This document shows, one piece after another, positions 15,888 to 25,180 of a DNA stretch of 64,000 nt. Made by a program: the position numbers and the translations under genes. Within the stretch, counting starts at the first letter, position 1. Every line of letters starts with the position of its first letter. The notes beneath the pieces are model-generated. The model did no database searches. It saw only the letters and a list, made by a program, of their open reading frames with translations, and was not told the DNA's origin. Source of the DNA: Desulfothermus sp964427155 (GTDB lineage: Bacteria > Desulfobacterota > Desulfovibrionia > Desulfovibrionales > Desulfothermaceae); NCBI GenBank assembly GCA_964427155.1, contig CAYRSC010000018.1, positions 44,719 through 108,718 of the forward strand, read 5' to 3'.

Positions 15888-18569
15888 ATGTCAGGGCTCA
15901 GGGGAGATGTAGAAGGGGCACTGAAAGAAATAGGGGTATATTCCAGGTACCTGGAGAGATTATCCAGGGAGGATAGACATAGACAATGGCTCCTGGAGGG
16001 AGGGGGTGCCTTTAGAAGATATCCCCTCATTGAATTATACCGGGAATTGCGAAAAGCATGTGATACCCTCTGTGAGGTCTCTTCTTTGAAATATGTCCTG
16101 AGAGAGTTTAAGCAAAGGCATTTTCTCCGACTGGGACTCATGGATTTTATGGGGTCCATCTCATTTGAGGAGATGGTTGCATCTATATCTGCCTTGGCAG
16201 AGGTATGTCTTCAGGTCCTATTGGAAAGGTGCCTGAGCAAGGATGGAGCCCTTCTCTTAAATCTATCTCCCCCTGGAGATCTCCCCTGTTCCCTGGTAAT
16301 CCTGGGCTTTGGAAAACTGGGGGGAAGGGAGCTAAACTTTGTATCGGATATTGACATAGTATATCTATATTCCTGCAAAGGGAGGGGAAGTAGAGACAAT
16401 ACATTTTATACTAAGGTGGCCCAGATCATAAATCACATAATGGAGGACACCTTTGAAGGGGATAGGGTCTTTAAGGTGGACAATCGCCTGAGGCCAGGAG
16501 GAAAAGACTCCCCTCTGGTACCCTCAGTAGAGGGGGCAGTGGAATATTATCTCCTCTCTGGTTCTCCGTGGGAGAGACAGGCCCTTTTAAAGGCCCGGGG
16601 GGTGGCAGGGGACAGGAAGTTGGCAGGAAGTTTCCTAAAGGAGATACGCCCCTTTATATTTAGACGCTTTCTGGATTTTCAGGCCATTGATGAAATACGC
16701 TCCATGAGGGACAGGATACTCCGGGAGAGTGAGTCCCTCTCTGGGGGAAAGAGGGATGTAAAATTGGGGCCAGGGGGCATCCGGGAAATAGAATTCATTG
16801 TACAGTCCCTTCAGCTTATATATGGGGGAAGGTATCCTGAACTCAATGAGACAAATACCCTTAGCTGTCTGAAGCGACTGAAAGAGATAGGCATTCTCAA
16901 AGGGGGAGATGAGAAGGAACTTGCTGAGTGTTATATATTTCTCAGGAGGGTGGAACACTGGATACAACTGGACAAAAACCGCCAGTGGAGCAAACTGCCA
17001 TCTGGAGAGGAGGACCTTGTTCGTCTTAGCAAGGTCATGGGATTTGCCGGGGATCCAAAGGCATTTTTGAAAAGATATGAAGAGGTAACACACCGGGTAC
17101 ACCTCCACTTTAAGGAACTCTTCTCCCCGGAAAAACACATCTCTCCTTCCACTTCTGCCCCTCCAGGACTAAGTAGCCTTGGCTCCCATATATATCTCTC
17201 AGGCCTCTCCCCTGCCTTTCAAAGAAGTATCCTTCAGATCCTCAAAGGGTTGGAACAGGGCCTATCTCCAGGGTCTCAAAAAACCGCCATGAGTCGCCTC
17301 TCCTCTTATTTTAAAAAGATAACCCCCCGCAAGGGACTTGTAAGATATGTGGAAAGACATCCCCAAGAGGTGGGCAGGGTCCTCAACGTCATGTACAGAA
17401 GCAAATTCATCTATGATATACTAATGGCCCAGCCTGCCCTTATTGAGGGGGTGGTGGAATCCTTTTCTCTGCCCCCTGGAGACTGGATGGAGAGGGCAAG
17501 GCGCATTGTGGAAGGACTTCCCTTTGAAGAGGCCATGGAGTGGGTTAGGAGGATAAAAAACGAAAGGATACTCTTTTTGGCCACTGAAGACATAAGTGGA
17601 AGGGTCTCCCTCCCGGAGCTATTGGTATCACTTTCCAGGCTGGCGGACTTTATTATTCAAATCACTTATGATAAGGTCCTTGCCCACCTGGGGGAAAACA
17701 GGGACTATCCCCTGGGGATAATTGCTCTGGGAAAACTGGGGTCCTACGAGCTGGGGTATTTTTCAGACCTGGATATGATGTTTGTATATGAGCCAGGGAA
17801 GGGAGAGGACCCGGATATTATCCCTGATAGGGCCATAAAGATAGTCCAGAGGTTAACTCGCATGTTAAGGACCCCCCTCCAGGATGGTCCAGGCTATGAG
17901 GTGGATACCAGGCTCAGACCAACAGGCAATTATGGCCCCCTGATTGTGACCAGCCAGAGATGGATGCAATACTACAGGGACGAGGCAGACATCTGGGAAC
18001 TTCAGTCTCTTATAAGGTTCCGACCTGTGGCAGGCAGGGAGTCTGTGATGACTCCACTGGAGGGGTTCATAAGGGAAGAGCTGTTTGAGAAAGAGATGCC
18101 AGAGAATATGGTATGGAAGAGGGTGGTGGAGATGAGAAGGAGGATAGAAGAGGAACGGGCACAGGAGGAAGGGAGTGAGGTCCTGGACCTCAAGCTGGGG
18201 AGGGGAGGAATGGTGGAGATAGAGTTTCTCACCCAGGCATGTGTCCTTACCTCTTCATTTTTCCCCCAGAAAAAAGACACCCTCTCTCTGATAGAGCTCC
18301 TCAAGGAAGGTCTGGGGCTTAGCAGAGAGAATATCACCCTCTTAAAGCAGGCCCTTCTTTCATATCACTTCTTAATACAACGTATCCATCTCCTTACCAA
18401 TCTGGGTATATCTCGCCTGGATAGAGAGCACTTTACCACCATGAAGGAGATGGGACTTTTGGGTAACTTCCCCTATCTACAGGATTGGGAGGATATAATC
18501 AAATACAGGAAGGTGGTTAGGAGGATATGGGAAGGTGTTATTAATAAAAAATTAAAAGCGGAGTGCTGA
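15888..18569 (+). CDS. glnE: Glutamine synthetase adenylyltransferase/deadenylylase
   Basis: A 893-residue two-headed enzyme that adds AMP to GlnA (inactivating it) and removes it, under control of PII. Two nucleotidyltransferase domains are clear: the N-terminal one has GFGKLGGRELNFVSDIDIVY (about residue 138-157) and the C-terminal one ALGKLGSYELGYFSDLDMMF (about 614-633). Each is followed by a helical domain with the K-GPGGIREIEF or K-GRGGMVEIEF motif. The length is close to the usual 930-990, slightly short at the N-terminus. The ATG has only a distant AAAGGA, so expression may be low. It ends 2 bases before the glutamate synthase amidotransferase gene. Confidence 0.95.
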   Translation: MSGLRGDVEGALKEIGVYSRYLERLSREDRHRQWLLEGGGAFRRYPLIELYRELRKACDTLCEVSSLKYVLREFKQRHFLRLGLMDFMGSISFEEMVASISALAEVCLQVLLERCLSKDGALLLNLSPPGDLPCSLVILGFGKLGGRELNFVSDIDIVYLYSCKGRGSRDNTFYTKVAQIINHIMEDTFEGDRVFKVDNRLRPGGKDSPLVPSVEGAVEYYLLSGSPWERQALLKARGVAGDRKLAGSFLKEIRPFIFRRFLDFQAIDEIRSMRDRILRESESLSGGKRDVKLGPGGIREIEFIVQSLQLIYGGRYPELNETNTLSCLKRLKEIGILKGGDEKELAECYIFLRRVEHWIQLDKNRQWSKLPSGEEDLVRLSKVMGFAGDPKAFLKRYEEVTHRVHLHFKELFSPEKHISPSTSAPPGLSSLGSHIYLSGLSPAFQRSILQILKGLEQGLSPGSQKTAMSRLSSYFKKITPRKGLVRYVERHPQEVGRVLNVMYRSKFIYDILMAQPALIEGVVESFSLPPGDWMERARRIVEGLPFEEAMEWVRRIKNERILFLATEDISGRVSLPELLVSLSRLADFIIQITYDKVLAHLGENRDYPLGIIALGKLGSYELGYFSDLDMMFVYEPGKGEDPDIIPDRAIKIVQRLTRMLRTPLQDGPGYEVDTRLRPTGNYGPLIVTSQRWMQYYRDEADIWELQSLIRFRPVAGRESVMTPLEGFIREELFEKEMPENMVWKRVVEMRRRIEEERAQEEGSEVLDLKLGRGGMVEIEFLTQACVLTSSFFPQKKDTLSLIELLKEGLGLSRENITLLKQALLSYHFLIQRIHLLTNLGISRLDREHFTTMKEMGLLGNFPYLQDWEDIIKYRKVVRRIWEGVINKKLKAEC

Positions 18570-18571
18570 AT

Positions 18572-19711
18572 ATGTGTCGTTTAATTGCAATCACATCTGA
18601 TGTCCCAAAATCTCCCATGCTGGCCATTGAGGCCCTGGATGTGATGAAAGAGGGTCACGATGGTTCAGGTGTGGGTCTTTTTATGACAGACCTTGCAGGG
18701 GTCTTTGAGGAGCTCAAGGACTACCCTATCCTATCTGGTATCTTCACCAAAGAAGGGATGAAGATGCTGGACAGTTATCTCATGCCCATGGGGTTCAAGA
18801 CCAAATACAATCACTCCATCAAGGTAAAAAAGGACCCCCCAAAGGGCGTACCCAAGAGATATATGTATCACATAAGGGCCTATGAATATCCCGAGGAATG
18901 GGAAGGGCTCAGTGAAGAGGAAAAATCCTTGAGACTGATGATGATACGCCTAAAGCTCAGGGAAATGGGCCTCAAGGACGAGCAGATGATAGTCTATAGC
19001 TTCTGGCCAGATGTAATCCTCATAAAGGAGATAGGGGACCCCTTTGCAGTGGCAGAGTATCTGGACCTGGCCACCTCTGGATTAAAGGCAAGGGTGATTA
19101 TGGCACAGGGAAGACAGAATACAAACTATGCCATAAACCTCTATGCCTGCCATCCCTTTTTTATCCAAGGAGTGGCCTCCATGACCAATGGGGAAAATAC
19201 CGCCTTTGTCCCTATCAGGGAATTCCTGGAGTCCAGGGGATTCCCGGGATATGTGGGCTATCAATCAGACTCAGAGGTCTTTACTCACATCTTTCACTAC
19301 ATGCTCCATTCCCTGGGACTACCAGTGGAGTTCTACAAACATATAATTACCCCCCTGCAGGATGAAGACATAGAGACACATCCAAACAGGGACTTTTTAA
19401 AACAACTTAAACACTCCTGTAGAAGGCTGATAATTGATGGTCCCAACTGTGTAATAGGATGCATGCCTGACAAGACCCTTGTTATGGTACAGGACAGGAA
19501 GAAACTTAGACCGGGGATCGTAGGAGGCAAAAGGGGATTTTTTGCATTTTGTTCTGAGGTGTGTGGCCTTGATTATGTGCTCAAAAAGGAGCTTGGGGAA
19601 AACAATTTTGAGTATTTTCAGCCCATGTATATAGATACAGTTTATGTCACCACTGACCGTAAGGAGGTTAAAAAGTGTTCTCAAATGGACCCATTACACC
19701 TTCCCAATTGA
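18572..19711 (+). CDS. Glutamate synthase, stand-alone class II glutamine amidotransferase subunit
   Basis: This 379-residue protein starts MCRLIAITSD. The Cys directly after Met is the N-terminal nucleophile of class II amidotransferases, which fixes the start at 18572, not three codons upstream. A GHDGSGVGLF motif (about 31-40) and NGEN motif (about 207) fit the glutaminase fold. In the archaeal-type split glutamate synthase this domain, which releases ammonia from glutamine, is a separate gene; here it is followed directly by the FMN core and the third subunit. The start has GGAG 8 bases upstream, in the glnE end. The end overlaps the next gene by 37 bases, so translation is coupled. Confidence 0.88.
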   Translation: MCRLIAITSDVPKSPMLAIEALDVMKEGHDGSGVGLFMTDLAGVFEELKDYPILSGIFTKEGMKMLDSYLMPMGFKTKYNHSIKVKKDPPKGVPKRYMYHIRAYEYPEEWEGLSEEEKSLRLMMIRLKLREMGLKDEQMIVYSFWPDVILIKEIGDPFAVAEYLDLATSGLKARVIMAQGRQNTNYAINLYACHPFFIQGVASMTNGENTAFVPIREFLESRGFPGYVGYQSDSEVFTHIFHYMLHSLGLPVEFYKHIITPLQDEDIETHPNRDFLKQLKHSCRRLIIDGPNCVIGCMPDKTLVMVQDRKKLRPGIVGGKRGFFAFCSEVCGLDYVLKKELGENNFEYFQPMYIDTVYVTTDRKEVKKCSQMDPLHLPN

Positions 19712-21309
19712 GTCTCAAGGACCTTCCGTGGCTCATCCATTGGGATAGGGACAAATGTCAACTGTGCGGGAGGTGTGTAGCCGCATGTCCTGTGAGGGCA
19801 ATTGAACTGGGAGTGTTCAGGAAAAGGATAGTGGAGGCCCCCCTGGATAACAAAGAGGCTCACACCAATGTATATAAGGTATTTTATGGGATAAAACAAA
19901 AGGATGACCCCGCTCACGCCTGTATTGGGTGCGGATTATGTAGCAAGGTATGTCCAAATCAGGCCATTATTCCCTTCCACAACGATGAGATAGACAAGCT
20001 GAGATTCCACATAAACCTTGGGGGACAGCCCAGGCGCAGAGGGGGGAGGAGAAATGTATCCCAGAGTCTCCTGGACAGGATAAAATTTATCCGAATATCC
20101 ATGCTCACAGACCCTGCCCTAGATGCAGGACGACATGAGTTTGAACTTAGGACCCTGCTAGGTCGTGTACTTCCCCCTGAGGAGACACTGGAATTATACC
20201 GGGAGCAGGGATGGATACCTCCAGTGAGAGAGATATATCCCCTTATCATTGGGGGAATGTCCTTTGGGGCCCTTTCTCCCAATATGTGGGAGGGCCTGGT
20301 AATGGGAGTTACCTATCTCAACGAAGAGCTGGGGATGCCTGTGAGGATGTGCACAGGGGAAGGGGGATGTCCTCCCAGACTCCTGAGATCCAGGTTTTTA
20401 AAATACATTATCCTCCAGATAGCCAGTGGCTACTTTGGATGGGATGAGATAATACACGCCATCCCTGAGATGAAGGAGGACCCCTGTGCCATTGAGATAA
20501 AATACGGCCAGGGGGCAAAACCAGGGGATGGGGGCCTGCTCATGTGGTACAAGGTCAATAAATTAATAGCCGCCATCAGGGGCGTCCCTCCAGGGGTAAG
20601 CCTTCCTTCCCCTCCCACCCATCAGACCAAATACTCCATTGAGGAGTCAGTGGCAAAGATGATCCAGTCCATGTATATGGCATGGGGCTTTCGTGTCCCT
20701 GTGTATCCCAAGATATCAGGGACATCCACTGCCCTTGCAGTGCTAAACAACCTCACCAGAAATCCCTATGCAGCCGCACTTGCCATAGATGGAGAGGATG
20801 GGGGCACAGGGGCGGCATACAATGTGTCCATGGACCACATGGGACATCCCATAGCCAGCAATATCAGGGATTGTTATCTCAATCTGGTGAGATTGGGAAA
20901 ACAAAACGAGATACCCCTGTTTGGGGCAGGTGGGATCGGAAAGAATGGAAACCTGGCGGCAAATGCAGCAGCCCTTATTATGCTGGGTGCAAGCGGTGTG
21001 CAGGTAGGCAAATATATCATGCAGGCCGCAGCAGGTTGCATTGGTTCTGAGGCGGATAGATGCAATATATGTAATATTGGTCTGTGCCCAAAGGGCATTA
21101 CATCTCAGGACCCCAGGATATACAGACGCCTTGACCCGGAAAAGGTGGCAGAAAGACTGGTGGATGTGTTTCTGGCCTTTGACACAGAGTTGAAAAAGAT
21201 AGTGGCTCCCCTTGGGCGTTCAACCTCCCTCCCCATTGGGATGTCAGATGCCCTTGGGATTGATGACTATCATGCCGCTGAGAGGTTAAAGATAAAATAT
21301 GTGGTATAA
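19675..21309 (+). CDS. gltB: Glutamate synthase, FMN-binding core subunit with N-terminal ferredoxin domain
   Basis: A 544-residue subunit. The N-terminus carries two [4Fe-4S] motifs, CQLCGRCVAACP (about 24-35) and CIGCGLCSKVCP (about 82-93). The rest is the glutamate synthase barrel that binds FMN and reduces 2-iminoglutarate: IIGGMSFGALSPN, IKYGQGAKPGDGG, DGEDGGTGAA, GAGGIGKNGNLA, and the cysteine cluster CNICNIGLCPKG (about 463-474) that supplies the 3Fe-4S site. Start GTG 19675 is supported by AAGGAGG 7 bases upstream although it lies inside the preceding gene. Compared with the E. coli large subunit, the amidotransferase and GXGXG domains are missing because they are separate genes. Confidence 0.92.
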   Translation: MFSNGPITPSQLSLKDLPWLIHWDRDKCQLCGRCVAACPVRAIELGVFRKRIVEAPLDNKEAHTNVYKVFYGIKQKDDPAHACIGCGLCSKVCPNQAIIPFHNDEIDKLRFHINLGGQPRRRGGRRNVSQSLLDRIKFIRISMLTDPALDAGRHEFELRTLLGRVLPPEETLELYREQGWIPPVREIYPLIIGGMSFGALSPNMWEGLVMGVTYLNEELGMPVRMCTGEGGCPPRLLRSRFLKYIILQIASGYFGWDEIIHAIPEMKEDPCAIEIKYGQGAKPGDGGLLMWYKVNKLIAAIRGVPPGVSLPSPPTHQTKYSIEESVAKMIQSMYMAWGFRVPVYPKISGTSTALAVLNNLTRNPYAAALAIDGEDGGTGAAYNVSMDHMGHPIASNIRDCYLNLVRLGKQNEIPLFGAGGIGKNGNLAANAAALIMLGASGVQVGKYIMQAAAGCIGSEADRCNICNIGLCPKGITSQDPRIYRRLDPEKVAERLVDVFLAFDTELKKIVAPLGRSTSLPIGMSDALGIDDYHAAERLKIKYVV

Positions 21310-21332
21310 CTTTAAGGGATAGGGTTAAAGCT

Positions 21333-23669
21333 ATGGGACAGAAAATAAGAGACGCATATTATATCCCAGGAAGGGAAAACGGAAAAAGGGTGGATTCCCG
21401 CATACTGGAAGAGAGAATACAGAGGGCAGTAGAGCATGGATATAGAAAGATAGAGGTGGAGGCATGTGGTCAACACGGCATTGGAGGACGACTATGGAAG
21501 GCAGGAGAAGAAGAGGTGGTGGTATATGTGAGTGGTCCTCCTGGACAGAGGGTGGGCTCCATGGGGTTCCCCAACACCCGGGTGGAGGTGCTGGGAAATG
21601 CCTCAGATGATGTTGGATGGTTAAATGCAGGGGCAGAGATAGTTGTCCACGGTCATGCCTCCAATGGAGTAGGAAATGCCATGGCCCAGGGGAGGATATA
21701 TATTGGAGGAAACATCGGGGCCAGGGGAATGACCATGACCAAATATAATCCCCGTTTTGATCCACCTCAACTCTGGGTCCTGGGCTCAGTTGGAGACTAT
21801 TTCGCAGAATTTATGGCAGGAGGGATTGCAGTAATCTGTGGTTATAGACCTCAGAACCCATCCAATGTACTGGGATATAGACCATGCGTGGGCATGGTGG
21901 GTGGAAAGATATTTGTACGGGGAAATTATAAGGCCTTTAGTGAAAAGGATGCCAAAAAGGTCCAGATAGGGGAAGAGGAATGGGAGTGGCTAATCTCTAA
22001 CCTCAAGGTCTTTCTCCAAAAGATAAACCGAGAGGAATTGTTTGAAGAACTCTCCAGATATGAGGACTGGACCCTTATAGTTGCAAGGTCCCCTCAGGAA
22101 AAGCGCAGTAGTGCCCTTAGAGATATGCACGAATTTTACGAGAAGGTGTGGTGCAGGGAGCTGGGAAAGGGGGGACTCATTGGAGACCTGGTGGATTTTG
22201 ACAGGGGTCCCATTCCCATCATCACCACAGGGGAACTTAGAAGGTATGTGCCAGTGTGGGAGAATAAAAAATACGCCGCCCCATGTGAATATGCCTGTCC
22301 CACAGGCATACCTGTACACGAGAGGTGGGCTCTTATTCGGGAAGGTCGAATGGATGAGGCCGTGGACATGGCCATGTTTTACACCCCCTTCCCTGCCACT
22401 GTTTGCGGATATCTGTGTCCCAACCTGTGTATGGACAATTGTACCAAGCGGGACTTTGGCATGGAGCCAGTGGATATTACCCTTCTGGGGAAAAAAGGGG
22501 TGGAGGCAAAGGCCCCAAGGACACCTGAGATAACAGGCAAAAAAATAGCCGTTATTGGAGGTGGACCAGGGGGTATCTCGGTGGCCTGGCAACTGAGGAT
22601 GAAGGGACATCATGTGACAATATTTGATAGGGAAGAGGAGCTGGGAGGAAAGATAAGGGAGTACATCCCCAGATCCCGTATCCCTGATGAGGTATTGAAG
22701 AGAGAGCTGGAAAGGGTGAGAGAGGTGGTGGAGCATGTGCAACTCAACAGGGATATAGATAGAGATGCCTTCTCAGACATCCTGAAAGGGCATGACTATG
22801 TGGTGATAGCCATTGGTGCTCAGCGTCCCAGGCTCCTGCCTGTGGAGGGAAAAGAAAGACTCATCCCTGCCCTGGACTTTTTGAAAAAGAGCAAAAGGGA
22901 CGAGATAGACCCAGGCAAAAGGGTGGTGATAATTGGTGCAGGAAACGTGGGATGTGATGTGGCAACAGAGGCCCACAGGCTGGGAGCAGAGGATATAACC
23001 CTTATAGACATCCAGGAACCCGCCTCCTTTGGTAAGGAAAGGGAAGAAGCGGAAAAGGTAGGGGCAAGATTCCAGTGGCCTGTATTTACTAAAAAGATAA
23101 CTGAGCAGGGGGTGATAACAGACACTGGAGAGCTCATCCCCGCAGATACCGTGGTTATTGCCATTGGAGATGTGCCTGAACTGGAATTCTTACCAGAGGA
23201 CATTGAGATTGAGCGAGGATTTATAAAGGTAAATGAATTTTATCAGACCTCCAATAAAAAGGTCTTTGCAATTGGAGATGTGGTGAAACTGGGGCTTATA
23301 ACCGACGCCATTGGGGCTGGTGTGGTAGCCGCCAACTCCATAGATGCCCTCAGCAGGGGCCAAAGACCAGTTAGAGAAGAAAGGCCCCAGATAGATAAAT
23401 CCAGGATGACGCCCTTTTACTTTGATCCCCGCATCTCCTCCTACAGGGGAGTGGAACACTGTGCCTCAGAATGTATGTCCTGTGGAAGATGCAGAGACTG
23501 CGGTATATGTATTACACTTTGTCCCCAGGGGGCCATAGAAAGGGTGGAAGAAAAAGATGGCTCCTTTAGACTTGAGGCCAATCCCAACAGATGTATTGGG
23601 TGTGGTTTTTGTGCAGATGTATGTCCATGTGGAGTCTGGAGACTGGTCCCAAACGATCCAGTATTCTAG
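21333..23669 (+). CDS. gltD: Glutamate synthase GXGXG domain fused to GltD-type flavoprotein with ferredoxin tail
   Basis: A 778-residue fusion. Residues about 20-250 form the right-handed GXGXG helix (GQHGIGG, GWLNAG, GGNIGARG), which in most enzymes is the end of the large subunit. Residues about 310-690 are the small-subunit-type FAD/NAD(P)H oxidoreductase: the cysteine-rich CEYACPTGIPVHER and CGYLCPNLCMDNC region, the FAD loop VIGGGPGGISVA (about 408-419) and the pyridine nucleotide loop IIGAGNVGCDVA (about 532-543). The C-terminus adds two ferredoxin motifs, CMSCGRCRDCGICITLCP and CIGCGFCADVCP. This joins the electron-input module to the channel-forming domain in one chain. A terminator follows 88 bases later. 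The electron donor could be NADPH, NADH or ferredoxin. Confidence 0.9.
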   Translation: MGQKIRDAYYIPGRENGKRVDSRILEERIQRAVEHGYRKIEVEACGQHGIGGRLWKAGEEEVVVYVSGPPGQRVGSMGFPNTRVEVLGNASDDVGWLNAGAEIVVHGHASNGVGNAMAQGRIYIGGNIGARGMTMTKYNPRFDPPQLWVLGSVGDYFAEFMAGGIAVICGYRPQNPSNVLGYRPCVGMVGGKIFVRGNYKAFSEKDAKKVQIGEEEWEWLISNLKVFLQKINREELFEELSRYEDWTLIVARSPQEKRSSALRDMHEFYEKVWCRELGKGGLIGDLVDFDRGPIPIITTGELRRYVPVWENKKYAAPCEYACPTGIPVHERWALIREGRMDEAVDMAMFYTPFPATVCGYLCPNLCMDNCTKRDFGMEPVDITLLGKKGVEAKAPRTPEITGKKIAVIGGGPGGISVAWQLRMKGHHVTIFDREEELGGKIREYIPRSRIPDEVLKRELERVREVVEHVQLNRDIDRDAFSDILKGHDYVVIAIGAQRPRLLPVEGKERLIPALDFLKKSKRDEIDPGKRVVIIGAGNVGCDVATEAHRLGAEDITLIDIQEPASFGKEREEAEKVGARFQWPVFTKKITEQGVITDTGELIPADTVVIAIGDVPELEFLPEDIEIERGFIKVNEFYQTSNKKVFAIGDVVKLGLITDAIGAGVVAANSIDALSRGQRPVREERPQIDKSRMTPFYFDPRISSYRGVEHCASECMSCGRCRDCGICITLCPQGAIERVEEKDGSFRLEANPNRCIGCGFCADVCPCGVWRLVPNDPVF

Positions 23670-23756
23670 CACCACAGAGGCAAGAAAACCTCATCTTTCT
23701 TTTCAAGGTGCCTTATAAGTTACAGCGAGAATGAGGTTTGCCAACAAAACTCCCCC

Positions 23757-23798
23757 AAAAAGGCCCTCTCCCCCTCGCAGGGAAAGAGGGCCTTTTTT
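23757..23798 (+). terminator. Rho-independent terminator of the glutamate synthase genes
   Basis: AAAAAGGCCCTCT pairs with AGAGGGCCTTTTTT over a 13-bp stem, with the T run on the + strand. The flanking A run makes it potentially bidirectional. Confidence 0.9.
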
Positions 23799-23865
23799 AT
23801 TGACACCCATGCCCTGGCTCCCTTAAAGTGGGCCCATATATAACTCCCAAAGGAGGCTTTATATT

Positions 23866-24042
23866 ATGAGCACCATTGTACCAGAGGAAAAAAGGGTAAA
23901 GGATGCAGTGGAGTGGATATCCCTTAAAAAGGGCGACTCTCCCCTGGAAGAACTCCTAAAGGAGGCCTCATTTAAGTTCAACCTCACCCCAAAGCAAGAG
24001 GAATATCTCAGAAGGATATTCTTAAAATCAGTCCCCCATTAA
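23866..24042 (+). CDS. Small protein of unknown function (58 residues)
   Basis: ATG at 23866 follows a strong AAAGGAGG site at 8-9 bases, and the frame stays open for 58 codons to TAA at 24042, 8 bases before lptF. The protein is charged and apparently helical, with a central KKGDSPLEELLKEASFKFNL stretch (about residues 21-40) and no membrane segment or cysteine. The base pattern (purine-rich codons) is like the neighbouring genes. Its position directly before lptF with no terminator suggests one transcript. I do not recognise a family. Confidence 0.65.
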   Translation: MSTIVPEEKRVKDAVEWISLKKGDSPLEELLKEASFKFNLTPKQEEYLRRIFLKSVPH

Positions 24043-24049
24043 GTCCCCC

Positions 24050-25177
24050 ATGCCCAAACTTCCCCTCCTCTATCGGAAGCTATTTGCAGAGCTTTCCCTT
24101 ATTCACATCCTCTGTCTCTCAGTATTTATCTCTCTCATAGTACTGGGACGACTCCTTCAACTGGGAAAGATGCTCGTCTCCCTGGACCTATCCATTGGGG
24201 ATGTGGGGAAACTCATGTTTTTTCTCTGTCCCTTCTTCCTCTTTGTCCTGCTCCCTGTTGCCTGTATGCTCAGTATGTTTCTCACCTTTCAGAGGATGAG
24301 TGCAGACAGGGAGCTTATTGCCCTGAGGAGTTCAGGTATCTCCATGATAAACATCCTTCCCCCGGCCATGGTCTTTCTTCTCCTCATTACAGGGGTAAAT
24401 TTCTGGATCTCATTTACTGGCATCTCCTGGGGAATGGAAAGGTTTTATGACCATTTGATCTCCCTGGCCAGGACAAAGGCAAGGCTCTCTCTAAGGCCAG
24501 GGTATTTTTGCTCTGAATTTCCATCACTTACCCTATATGTACAGAATGTGGAGCACAAAAAAGGGGAGGTCACCCACATCTTTATTGAAAATAAAAAGCT
24601 GGCAAAATCCACTGTAATTGTAGGCCCTAAGGGGGAGCTGGAGTGGGACCCCTCCCGGAAGATCCTCTATTTCTCCATCAAAAATGGCAGGATATACTCC
24701 CTGGATACCTCTTCTCCATCCATTATATCTTTCCAGGAATATGATATGAAATTGGACCTGAAGAGACTGTTTAAGGGACTGCACCTAAATTCCCATGAGC
24801 CCAAGTTTATGTCCTGGAGAAAGATAAACGACCTTTTGAAAAAAATGAACAAAGGACAAAAGGCCTCCTATACTGAGCTACTTGAAGAATGGCACAAGAG
24901 ACTGGCCATCCCCCTTTCCTGTATTGTGCTGGGACTATTTGCCATCCCCCTTGCCTGGATACTGGAGGGGGTAAAAAGGATATACGGCAGTTTATTTATG
25001 ATGGGTATGTTCCTGCTCTACTATAGTCTCTTTGCCCTGGGAAAATCCCTGGTGGAGGGAGGAGCACTATCTCCGTGGATCGGAATATGGGCCCCTAATA
25101 TCCTTTTTTGTATATTCACTGCATGTGCTTTTTATCTGGCCCTGGGGGAGAAGGTAAAATATTTTGTGAGAAACTAA
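24050..25177 (+). CDS. lptF: LPS export ABC transporter permease LptF
   Basis: A 375-residue YjgP/YjgQ-family membrane protein, part of the LptB2FG complex that pulls lipopolysaccharide from the inner membrane. It has transmembrane segments near residues 15-35, 55-80 and 100-120, a periplasmic beta-jellyroll region (about 135-265), and three C-terminal segments (about 285-370). The ADRELIALRSSGIS coupling helix (about 85-98) is typical. It is followed by a second family member 3 bases later. Calling this one LptF and the next LptG follows gene order and the usual lptFG arrangement; the ATPase LptB is not in the window. Confidence 0.88.
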   Translation: MPKLPLLYRKLFAELSLIHILCLSVFISLIVLGRLLQLGKMLVSLDLSIGDVGKLMFFLCPFFLFVLLPVACMLSMFLTFQRMSADRELIALRSSGISMINILPPAMVFLLLITGVNFWISFTGISWGMERFYDHLISLARTKARLSLRPGYFCSEFPSLTLYVQNVEHKKGEVTHIFIENKKLAKSTVIVGPKGELEWDPSRKILYFSIKNGRIYSLDTSSPSIISFQEYDMKLDLKRLFKGLHLNSHEPKFMSWRKINDLLKKMNKGQKASYTELLEEWHKRLAIPLSCIVLGLFAIPLAWILEGVKRIYGSLFMMGMFLLYYSLFALGKSLVEGGALSPWIGIWAPNILFCIFTACAFYLALGEKVKYFVRN

Positions 25178-25180
25178 AAA

